Origin: an uncultured Woeseiaceae bacterium
GTDB lineage: Bacteria > Pseudomonadota > Gammaproteobacteria > Steroidobacterales > Woeseiaceae
Assembly (NCBI GenBank): GCA_945788625.1
Contig: CALZMQ010000046.1
Location: 1 to 32,851, forward strand
Direction: 5' to 3'
DNA: 32,851 bases
The notes under the pieces are model-generated. The model made no database searches. It was not told the origin of the DNA and was given only the letters and a program-made list of their open reading frames with translations. Below are positions 13,214 through 23,275 of this stretch, piece by piece. Each line of letters opens with the position of its first letter. Position 1 is the stretch's first letter. The position numbers and the translations under genes were made by a program.

Positions 13214-15139
13214 ATGGGTAAAGTGATTGGTATCGACCTGGGTACCACAAACTCCTGCGTGGCAGTCATGGAGGGCGACACCCCAAAGGTCATTGAGAAC
13301 AGCGAGGGCGATCGCACCACGCCGTCGATCGTGGCGTTCACCAAGGACGACCAGGTGTTGGTCGGCCAGTCGGCGAAACGACAGGCGGTGACCAACCCGG
13401 AGAACACGCTGTTTGCGATCAAACGACTCATCGGACGCCGTTACGAGGACGACGTCGTGCAGCGTGACATCGACATGGTGCCGTACACGATTACAAAGGC
13501 GGACAACGGTGACGCCTGGGTCGAGGCCGGCGACAAAAAGATGGCGCCTCCGGAGATCTCGGCTCGCGTGCTCATGAAGATGAAAAAGACGGCCGAGGAT
13601 TACCTCGGTGAAACGGTCACCGAAGCCGTCGTCACGGTACCGGCTTACTTCAACGATTCGCAGCGGCAGGCAACCAAGGATGCGGGCAAGATCGCGGGAT
13701 TGGACGTCAAGCGCATTATTAATGAGCCTACCGCAGCCGCGCTGGCTTACGGGATGGACAAGAAGCGCGGTGACAAGAAAATTGCCGTGTTCGACCTGGG
13801 CGGCGGTACCTTCGATGTTTCGATCATCGAGATCGCCGAAGTAGACGGCGAGCACCAGTTCGAGGTGCTGTCGACGAACGGCGATACGTTCCTCGGCGGC
13901 GAAGACTTCGACATGCGCGTCATCGAATACCTGACGGCCGAGTTCCAGCGTGAAAGCGGGATGGACATCACCGGCGACGCGCGGGCAATGCAGCGCCTCA
14001 AGGAAGCGGCGGAGAAAGCGAAGATCGAGCTGAGTACACAGCAGCAGACCGAGGTCAACCTGCCTTACGTAACGGCGGATGCCAGCGGTCCCAAGCACCT
14101 CAACATCAAGCTGACGCGCGCCAAACTCGAATCCCTGGTCGAGGAACTGGTCGAACGCACCATCGCACCTTGCAAGATAGCGCTCAACGATGCGGGATTG
14201 AAAGTCAATGAGATCGACGACGTCATTCTCGTCGGCGGCCAGACGCGTATGCCCAAGGTTCAGGAAGAGGTGCAGAACTTCTTCGGCCGGGAGCCGCGGC
14301 GTGACGTCAACCCGGATGAGGCAGTCGCACTCGGTGCGGCCATTCAGGGCGGCGTGCTTGCCGGCGACGTCAAAGACGTATTGCTGCTCGACGTAACGCC
14401 GCTGTCGCTCGGTATCGAGACGCTCGGTGGCGTCTTGACCAAGTTGATCGACAAGAACACAACGATTCCGGCGAATGCGGAGCAGGTTTTCTCGACCGCA
14501 GACGACAACCAGACGGCCGTGACGATTCACGTGTTACAGGGTGAACGTGAGCGCGCCATGGACAACAAGTCGCTCGGTCGTTTCGACCTCGCCGATATTC
14601 CTCCGGCGCCTCGCGGATTGCCGCAAATCGAGGTGACCTTCGACATCGACGCGAACGGAATCCTCAACGTGTCTGCCAAGGATAAGGCGACCGGCAAGAG
14701 CCAGAATATTGTCATCAAGGCATCCAGCGGCCTGTCTGACGGTGAAATCGAAAAGATGGTGTCCGATGCCGAGAGCCATGCCGAGGAGGATCGCAAGTTC
14801 CGCGAGTTGGTTGATGCCCGCAACCAGGCCGACGGGCTCATTCATGCGGCCGAGAAGACGCTCAGCGAACTCGGCGAGAAGGCCACGCCCGAGGAGCGCC
14901 AGGCGGTCGAAAACGCCGTGTCGGACCTGAAGACGGCACTCGACGGCGACGACAAGAGTGTCATCGAGAAGAAGACGGCTGCATTGGGCGAAGCATCCGG
15001 GAGTCTCGCGCAGAAGCTTTATGCCGAGCAGGCCGCAGAAGGCACGACGGACGAGGCGGGCGCCACTGCCGCCGATGACGATGTAGTTGACGCGGAATTC
15101 GAGGAAGTCGACAAAGACGACGAGTCGAAGTCCGGGTAA
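13214..15139 (+). CDS. dnaK: Molecular chaperone DnaK (Hsp70)
   Basis: ATP-driven Hsp70 chaperone. Seen: 641 residues, full length. The nucleotide-binding domain has IGIDLGTTNSCVAVM at the N-terminus, then AVVTVPAYFNDSQRQATKDAG, INEPTAAALAYG, AVFDLGGGTFDVSI and DVILVGGQTRMPKVQ. The linker reads KDVLLLDVTPLSLGIETLGG. The substrate-binding domain has NTTIPANAEQVFSTADDNQ and the lid helices; the acidic C-terminus contains VVDAEFEEVDKDD. The start is ATG 13214, with GGAG (13201-13204) nine bases upstream; the in-frame TTG 13199 is less likely. It is driven by its own sigma-32 promoter and probably transcribed with dnaJ. Confidence 0.98.
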   Translation: MGKVIGIDLGTTNSCVAVMEGDTPKVIENSEGDRTTPSIVAFTKDDQVLVGQSAKRQAVTNPENTLFAIKRLIGRRYEDDVVQRDIDMVPYTITKADNGDAWVEAGDKKMAPPEISARVLMKMKKTAEDYLGETVTEAVVTVPAYFNDSQRQATKDAGKIAGLDVKRIINEPTAAALAYGMDKKRGDKKIAVFDLGGGTFDVSIIEIAEVDGEHQFEVLSTNGDTFLGGEDFDMRVIEYLTAEFQRESGMDITGDARAMQRLKEAAEKAKIELSTQQQTEVNLPYVTADASGPKHLNIKLTRAKLESLVEELVERTIAPCKIALNDAGLKVNEIDDVILVGGQTRMPKVQEEVQNFFGREPRRDVNPDEAVALGAAIQGGVLAGDVKDVLLLDVTPLSLGIETLGGVLTKLIDKNTTIPANAEQVFSTADDNQTAVTIHVLQGERERAMDNKSLGRFDLADIPPAPRGLPQIEVTFDIDANGILNVSAKDKATGKSQNIVIKASSGLSDGEIEKMVSDAESHAEEDRKFRELVDARNQADGLIHAAEKTLSELGEKATPEERQAVENAVSDLKTALDGDDKSVIEKKTAALGEASGSLAQKLYAEQAAEGTTDEAGATAADDDVVDAEFEEVDKDDESKSG

Positions 15140-15159
15140 GCTGACACAAAAGGGATGAC

Positions 15160-15186
15160 GTCAGGGCGCCCATGGGGCGCCCTGAC
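15160..15186 (+). other. Hairpin between dnaK and dnaJ
   Basis: A perfect 11-bp inverted repeat (15160-15170 with 15176-15186) around a five-base loop, all G+C-rich, stands 11 bases before dnaJ ATG 15198. No T-tract follows, so it is not a standard terminator. It may slow or process the message to set dnaJ output below dnaK, or protect the dnaK 3' end; that is inference. Confidence 0.6.
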
Positions 15187-15197
15187 TACAGGTAAAC

Positions 15198-16337
15198 ATG
15201 GCGAAACGCGACTATTACGACATACTGGGGGTCTCGAAATCAGCGTCCGCTGACGAGATCAAGAAGGCGTATCGTCGCCGGGCCATGAAGCATCACCCGG
15301 ACCGCAACAAGGGCGATGACAGCGCCGAGGACAAATTCAAGGAAGCCAAGGAAGCGTACGAGGTCCTCAAGGACACCGACAAGCGCGCAACCTACGACCG
15401 CTTCGGGCACGATGGACTGCGGCCCGGCGCGGGCCGTCCGGGCGGCCAAGGCGGCTTCGGTGCCGAAGGCTTTGGCGATATTTTCGGCGATGTGTTCGGC
15501 GACATATTCGGCGGCGGTGGGCGCCGCAGCGGCGGCCCCCAGGTATTTCGCGGCGCCGATCTCGGCTATGAGCTGAAGCTGGATCTCGAAAACGCGGTCA
15601 CCGGCGACAATGTCACGATCGATGTGCCGACCCAGATGACCTGCGACACCTGCAAGGGGAGCGGTGCGAAGAAAGGCAGCGAGCCGGTCAATTGCTCGAC
15701 CTGTGGGGGTGTCGGCCAGGTACGGATGCAGCAGGGTTTCTTTTCCATACAGCAGACCTGTCCCACCTGTAAGGGCGCCGGTACGACCATTTCCGATCCC
15801 TGTACCGATTGCCATGGCCGCGGTCGTATACGCAAAACCCGTACACTGGCGGTCAAGGTACCCGCGGGCGTCGACGACGGCGATCGCATCCGATTGTCCG
15901 GCGAGGGCGAGGCGGGCCGCAACGGCGGGCCGTCAGGAGACCTCTATGTCGAAATTCGCGTGCGGCCGCACAAGATATTCCAGCGTGATGGCTCGAACCT
16001 CTCCTGCGAAGTGCCGGTCAGCATAGCCACAGCCACCCTGGGCGGTGAGGTCGAATTGCCAACGCTCGATGGTCACGTAGCGCTCAAGATCCCGGCCGGC
16101 ACACAGTCCGGCAAGATGTTCCGCTTGCGCGGCAAGGGCGTTACCACCGTACGCGATGCCCGCAAGGGCGACCTGTTCGCGCAGGTCGCGGTAGAAACGC
16201 CGGTGAACCTGACCTCGGAGCAGCGCGAGGTCCTGGAAAAATTCGACTCACTGCTGCGCACGGGGGGTGAAAAGCACAGCCCGCGTGCCGGCGGCTGGCT
16301 GGACACCGTCAAGCGCTTCTTCGAGCGCATCAGTTAG
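15198..16337 (+). CDS. dnaJ: Chaperone DnaJ (Hsp40)
   Basis: J-domain co-chaperone that delivers substrates to DnaK and stimulates its ATPase. Seen: 379 residues. The J domain (1-70) has HPD at 33-35 and the G/F-rich linker runs about 76-115. Four zinc motifs follow (CDTCKGSG, CSTCGGVG, CPTCKGAG, CTDCHGRG; about residues 151-216), all eight Cys present. The C-terminal beta-sandwich includes VKVPAGVDDGDRIRLSGEGEAG and IPAGTQSGKMFRLRGKGV. Type I DnaJ of normal length, following dnaK as usual; dapB begins within about 12-50 bases of its stop. Confidence 0.98.
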   Translation: MAKRDYYDILGVSKSASADEIKKAYRRRAMKHHPDRNKGDDSAEDKFKEAKEAYEVLKDTDKRATYDRFGHDGLRPGAGRPGGQGGFGAEGFGDIFGDVFGDIFGGGGRRSGGPQVFRGADLGYELKLDLENAVTGDNVTIDVPTQMTCDTCKGSGAKKGSEPVNCSTCGGVGQVRMQQGFFSIQQTCPTCKGAGTTISDPCTDCHGRGRIRKTRTLAVKVPAGVDDGDRIRLSGEGEAGRNGGPSGDLYVEIRVRPHKIFQRDGSNLSCEVPVSIATATLGGEVELPTLDGHVALKIPAGTQSGKMFRLRGKGVTTVRDARKGDLFAQVAVETPVNLTSEQREVLEKFDSLLRTGGEKHSPRAGGWLDTVKRFFERIS

Positions 16338-16348
16338 GGCCACGCGCC

Positions 16349-17038
16349 ATCACTGCCATCAGCATAGGAGTCGCCGGCGCCGGTCGCATGGGCCGCTTGA
16401 TCGCTGAGAGCGTTGAACGGGCGGCAGACCTGGCATTGGCCGGTGTGTGGACACGCGGCGGCGATCTCGACGCGGTCGTGGCCACCGCCGACGTGGTCGT
16501 CGACTTCAGTCTGCCGGCGGGCACCGTGGAGGTGCTGGCGGCCGTGTCTCGCCACCGGAAGCCCCTTGTATGCGGCGTCAGCGGGCTGGACGAGGCACAA
16601 ATGGCGCAGCTCGACCAGGCGGCGAACCAGGTTGCGGTCGTCTACGACCGGAACATGAGCCTCGGAGTCGCCGTGCTCGAACGCTGCGTCGCGGATGCTG
16701 CGGCATCGCTGGGTTTCAGCTTCGATGTCCAGGTATCCGAGACGCACCACATTCACAAGAAGGACGCACCTTCCGGCACGGCGCTAAAACTGGGTGAGGC
16801 CGTCGCCCGGGCGCGCGGCGAAAGCGGCACCGGCTCCGTGCATTTCGAGGTGGAACGTCGTGGCGAGGTACCCGGCGATCACGAAGTGGTCCTGAGTTCA
16901 CCGACTGAGCGCCTTGTATTTGCACACAGTGTCACGACCCGGCAGGTATTCGCCGACGGGGCACTCCGGGCGGCGCGCTGGGCACTGGATCGGCCGCCGG
17001 GCTGCTACCATATGCGGGACGTGCTGTTCAGCGACTGA
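16349..17038 (+). CDS. dapB: 4-hydroxy-tetrahydrodipicolinate reductase, short form, start codon unclear
   Basis: Second committed step of lysine/diaminopimelate synthesis: NAD(P)H-dependent reduction of the DapA product. Seen: VSETHHIHKKDAPSGTALKLGE (catalytic His pair and Lys, substrate-binding segment), VVVDFSLPAGT, and a C-terminal FADGALRAARWALDRPPGCYHMRDVL. The nucleotide-binding loop ISIGVAGAGRMGRLI begins upstream of the first ATG (16388), which alone would delete it. From the dnaJ stop (16335-16337) up to ATG 16388 the frame is open but contains no ATG, GTG or TTG. I place the start tentatively at ATC 16349, preceded by TAGGG; this would give 229 residues. Even so the protein is shorter than E. 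coli DapB (273), lacking a loop after the first helix and part of the C-terminal domain, similar to short forms I associate with Xanthomonas. Family call firm; start doubtful. Confidence 0.88.
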   Translation: MTAISIGVAGAGRMGRLIAESVERAADLALAGVWTRGGDLDAVVATADVVVDFSLPAGTVEVLAAVSRHRKPLVCGVSGLDEAQMAQLDQAANQVAVVYDRNMSLGVAVLERCVADAAASLGFSFDVQVSETHHIHKKDAPSGTALKLGEAVARARGESGTGSVHFEVERRGEVPGDHEVVLSSPTERLVFAHSVTTRQVFADGALRAARWALDRPPGCYHMRDVLFSD

Positions 17039-17270
17039 CAAAGCGGGCAAAAGACGCAAAAAAACACGCTCTGCGTCTGGCGTGCGCAGCCCGCCTTCAG
17101 TAAACTACGCCGGATCGCTGGGCGGTCAGTGAAGTTACGAGCGGGAGGCCACGTCCTTCCGCTTTTGTGCATCTGAAACAGGCACAAGTCGTGACGATCT
17201 GTACGGAAACGACGGCAGACTCGCTGATGCGCGGCCGATCCGGTTTTCGTATTTCTATTGAGGGTCGTTC
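17039..17270 (+). promoter_or_regulatory. Long non-coding leader upstream of carA
   Basis: These 232 bases hold no gene. A nested pairing (GCGGGC near 17043 with GCCCGC near 17091, enclosing AGACGC/GCGTCT) lies at the left. Known carAB operons are controlled by arginine and pyrimidines through upstream promoters and leaders, so control elements are expected here. I found no clear ArgR box, terminator/antiterminator pair or leader peptide. Confidence 0.3.
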
Positions 17271-18428
17271 TTGAGCACGCCTGCGATACTTGCACTACAG
17301 GATGGCACCGTATTTCACGGGACATCGATCGGTGCCGAAGGGCAAACCATCGGCGAAGTCGTTTTCAACACGGCAATGACCGGGTACCAGGAGATACTGA
17401 CGGACCCGTCCTATTGCCGTCAGATCGTCACACTGACCTACCCCCATATCGGTAACACCGGCACCAACAGCGAGGACATGGAATCGTCGAAGGTGCACGC
17501 TTCCGGACTGATCATCCGCGATGACACGATGGTCACCAGCAGTTGGCGATCAGAACGGTCGTTTGCCGAGTTTCTGAAGCAGGGCGATGTTGTCGCCATC
17601 GCCGGAATCGACACGCGCAGGCTCACGCGCATTATCAGGGAGACGGGCGCGCAGTCCGGCTGCATCATGACCGGCAACCCGGCTGTTGAAACCGCCATTC
17701 AGCACGCGAAGAAATTCCCGGGTATCGCGGGCATGGATCTTGCCAAGTTCGTCACGACCGATCGTGCATTCCAGTGGTGCCACGGCACCACCTTCGGCCG
17801 CAAGCCGCGCGTCATGAGCCGCCGTATCGCCCCGTACCATGTCGTGGCGTACGACTTCGGCGTAAAACGCAACATACTGCGCCTGCTGTCGGATCTCGAC
17901 TGCCGCCTGACGGTCGTCCCGGCCACGACCGCAGCTGAAGACGCGCTGGCGTTGTCACCGGACGGAATATTCCTGTCCAACGGTCCGGGCGACCCGGAAC
18001 CCTGCGAATACGCAATTACGGCAATTCAGTCCTTCCTCAACGAAGGCATCCCGATCTTCGGAATCTGCCTGGGCCACCAGTTGCTGGCCCTGGCCGGCGG
18101 GGCGAAGACCGAGAAGATGAAATTCGGTCACCATGGCGCGAATCACCCTGTCCAGGATCTGGAAACCGGGCAGGTCCTGATAACGAGCCAGAATCACGGC
18201 TTTGCCGTTGACGAATCGACGCTGCCGGACAACCTCGAGCCGACGCATCGTTCGTTGTTCGATGGCACCTTGCAGGGCATCGCTTTCACGGACAAGCCGG
18301 CGTTCAGCTTTCAGGGACATCCCGAGGCAAGCCCGGGACCGCATGATCTCAAACCGCTGTTCGAGCAGTTTATCCAGCACATGGACGCGCAGAAACGCAG
18401 CGGCCTCAAGGCGATGTTATCCTCATGA
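17271..18428 (+). CDS. carA: Carbamoyl-phosphate synthase small subunit (glutaminase)
   Basis: Hydrolyses glutamine and passes ammonia to CarB for carbamoyl phosphate, precursor of arginine and pyrimidines. Seen: 385 residues. The N-terminal domain has LALQDGTVFHGTSIGAEG and GEVVFNTAMTGYQEILTDPSY. The class I amidotransferase domain has FLSNGPGDPEPC, the nucleophile Cys266 in GICLGHQLLALA, and His350/Glu352 in FQGHPEAS. A YDFGVKRNILR segment links the two. The start is UUG 17271 with GAGGG six bases upstream; no ATG or GTG fits the conserved N-terminus, so the rare start seems real. carB follows after an unusual A+T-rich gap. Confidence 0.97.
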   Translation: MSTPAILALQDGTVFHGTSIGAEGQTIGEVVFNTAMTGYQEILTDPSYCRQIVTLTYPHIGNTGTNSEDMESSKVHASGLIIRDDTMVTSSWRSERSFAEFLKQGDVVAIAGIDTRRLTRIIRETGAQSGCIMTGNPAVETAIQHAKKFPGIAGMDLAKFVTTDRAFQWCHGTTFGRKPRVMSRRIAPYHVVAYDFGVKRNILRLLSDLDCRLTVVPATTAAEDALALSPDGIFLSNGPGDPEPCEYAITAIQSFLNEGIPIFGICLGHQLLALAGGAKTEKMKFGHHGANHPVQDLETGQVLITSQNHGFAVDESTLPDNLEPTHRSLFDGTLQGIAFTDKPAFSFQGHPEASPGPHDLKPLFEQFIQHMDAQKRSGLKAMLSS

Positions 18429-18429
18429 G

Positions 18430-18485
18430 AAACCCTTTAAAAATAAATAGTTATAAGGATAACTTAATTCAAATTATAACTTACG
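18430..18485. other. A+T-rich spacer with inverted repeat between carA and carB
   Basis: About 55 bases, mostly A and T, in a G+C-rich operon. AGTTATAA (18449-18456) is inverted as TTATAACT (18474-18481), and an inner ATAACT at 18459-18464 can also pair with AGTTAT. It could be a promoter or protein-binding region for carB, or a scar of an insertion. No coding potential. Confidence 0.45.
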
Positions 18486-18503
18486 GCCCGAGCCACGGAC
18501 GTC

Positions 18504-21724
<3,221 letters not shown>

Positions 21725-21728
<4 letters not shown>

Positions 21729-22201
21729 GCAAAGTTCCAATGACCGTGCGCGGCCACGAGCTGTTGCAGGCGGAACTGAAAAAGCTGAAGGGAGTCGAAC
21801 GCCCGAAAGTCATCAGGTCAATCGCCGAGGCAAGGGCGCACGGCGATCTCAAGGAGAATGCCGAGTATCACGCTGCAAAAGACGAGCAGGGATTCATCGA
21901 GGCGCGCATCAAGGAGCTCGAGGGCAAGCTGTCCCATGTGCACGTCATCGACGTTACCGAGATCGACGCCCGTGGAAAGATCATTTTCGGATCGACGGTG
22001 GAGTTGATCGACGACCACACCGGCAAAGAAATCACCTACAAGATCGTTGGCGAAGACGAGGCCGATATCAAGAACGGCCTGATTTCGTTTACGTCACCCA
22101 TTGCACGTGCCCTGATCAGCAAGAACGAGGGTGACGTCATCGAATTCCAGGCGCCGGACGGTGAGCGCTGCTACGAAGTCATCGAGGTCCGTTACGAGTA
22201 G
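21725..22201 (+). CDS. greA: Transcription elongation factor GreA
   Basis: Enters the RNA polymerase secondary channel and triggers cleavage of backtracked RNA. Seen: 158 residues, the standard length. The N-terminal coiled coil (GHELLQAELKKLKGVERPKVIRSIAEARAHGDLKENAEYHAAKDEQGFIEARI region) carries the acidic tip D-x-x-E in GDLKENAEY. The C-terminal FKBP-like domain has IIFGSTVELIDDHTGKEITY and ISFTSPIARALISKNEGDVIEFQAPDG. It starts inside the last codons of carB (ATGA overlap). The carAB-greA linkage is common in non-enteric gammaproteobacteria. Confidence 0.97.
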
Positions 22202-22216
22202 CCGGCTGACAGCCGA

Positions 22217-22525
22217 CTATCGCGACGGAATCCGGATGCGCTTTTCCGGTTTTTTGTTCAGGTTTTGCCGATACAGCAGCGCGACATTGCCGATGCGCTG
22301 GATCAAAGTGGCGGAGCTTTTCGAGCGCAGGTTCTCTATGATCTCGTCACGCAACGCGCGGTTCCCCACACGCACGCGCACCTTGATCAGCTCGTGGTGC
22401 TGCAGCGTGGTTTCGTATTCCGCCAGCAACGAGTCGCTGAGGCCCGCGTCCCCGACAATGATCAGCGGTTTGAGCTGGTGCCCGAGGCCGCGCAGGTATT
22501 TTTTGTTCGATTCGCTCAGTGTCAT
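22217..22525 (-). CDS. yhbY: YhbY/CRM-domain RNA-binding protein
   Basis: Small RNA-binding protein of the CRM family that associates with pre-50S ribosomal particles. Seen: 102 residues with the family layout MTLSESNKKYLRGLGHQLKPLIIVGDAGLS, then a GxxG-type loop (VRVGNRALRDEI) and the C-terminal strand ATLIQRIGNVALLYRQN followed by a basic tail. The start is ATG 22525, matching homologues; the frame stays open upstream but those residues do not resemble the family. Divergent from rlmE (57 bases between starts) and convergent with greA. Its opposite orientation beside rlmE-ftsH is typical of gammaproteobacteria. Confidence 0.93.
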   Translation of the reverse strand: MTLSESNKKYLRGLGHQLKPLIIVGDAGLSDSLLAEYETTLQHHELIKVRVRVGNRALRDEIIENLRSKSSATLIQRIGNVALLYRQNLNKKPEKRIRIPSR

Positions 22526-22582
22526 GGGCGCGAAGTGTAGCAGTGAGCGGTCGACGATAACTATGGCAAACGGAGGAATAAG

Positions 22583-23206
22583 GTGAGCAAACCGCGGCGT
22601 TCGGGCGGTAGCTGGCGCGATCGTCAGGAGCGCGACCCTTATGTTCAAAAGGCGCGCAGGGACGGGTGGCGCTCGCGTGCGGTTTACAAACTCGAACAGA
22701 TCGACCGCAAGGAGCGAATCCTCAAGCCCGATATGGTCTGCGTTGACCTCGGATCTGCGCCTGGCAGCTGGTGCCAGTATGTGGGCCACAAGCTCAAGGG
22801 CAGGGTGCGCATCGTCGCGGTGGACCTTCTGGACATGGATTCCCTGCCGGACGTCGAGTTTATCCAGGGCGATTTCCAGGACGATGCCGTTTTCGGGAAA
22901 ATGCTGCAGGCCGTCGGCGAATCGGGCGCAGACCTTGTAATGAGCGATATGGCGCCCAATATCACGGGAACGCGGGTGGTCGACCAGCCGCGGTCGATGT
23001 ACCTGGTGGAACTAGCGTTCGATATGGCGCGACGCGTGCTCAAGCCCGGCGGCTCGTTTGTCTGCAAAGTGTTTCAGGGCGAGGGTTTCGACGCTTTCGT
23101 CGTCGATGCGCGGCGCTCTTTCGGGCATGTGAGGGTCATGAAACCCGACGCCTCGAGGGCTGGAAGTCGTGAGGTTTACTTGGTAGCGAGGAACTACCAA
23201 TTGTAG
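22583..23206 (+). CDS. rlmE: 23S rRNA (uridine-2'-O-)-methyltransferase RlmE (FtsJ/RrmJ)
   Basis: Methylates the 2'-O of U2552 (E. coli numbering) in the A loop of 23S rRNA late in 50S assembly; a heat-shock gene in E. coli. Seen: 207 residues with the basic N-terminus and DGWRSRAVYKLEQID containing Lys36 of the K-D-K-E tetrad. The SAM-binding CVDLGSAPGSWCQYV, the catalytic SDMAPNITG and FVCKVFQGEGF, and the closing SREVYLVARNY supply the other tetrad residues. The start is GTG 22583, with GGAGG (22572-22576) six bases upstream. ftsH follows after about 70 bases. Confidence 0.97.
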   Translation: MSKPRRSGGSWRDRQERDPYVQKARRDGWRSRAVYKLEQIDRKERILKPDMVCVDLGSAPGSWCQYVGHKLKGRVRIVAVDLLDMDSLPDVEFIQGDFQDDAVFGKMLQAVGESGADLVMSDMAPNITGTRVVDQPRSMYLVELAFDMARRVLKPGGSFVCKVFQGEGFDAFVVDARRSFGHVRVMKPDASRAGSREVYLVARNYQL

Positions 23207-23275
23207 TAGTGTCAAAACGTTAACGGCTGTCGATCGAAGCCCTTGCAATGCGTCATTTCTGCGCGGAATCCGAAT

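Noticed and set aside
12347..14530. Long open frame antisense to grpE-dnaK (727 codons)
   Set aside because: A by-product of G+C-rich codon bias opposite real genes; no ribosome-binding site and Arg/Leu/Asp-rich nonsense composition.
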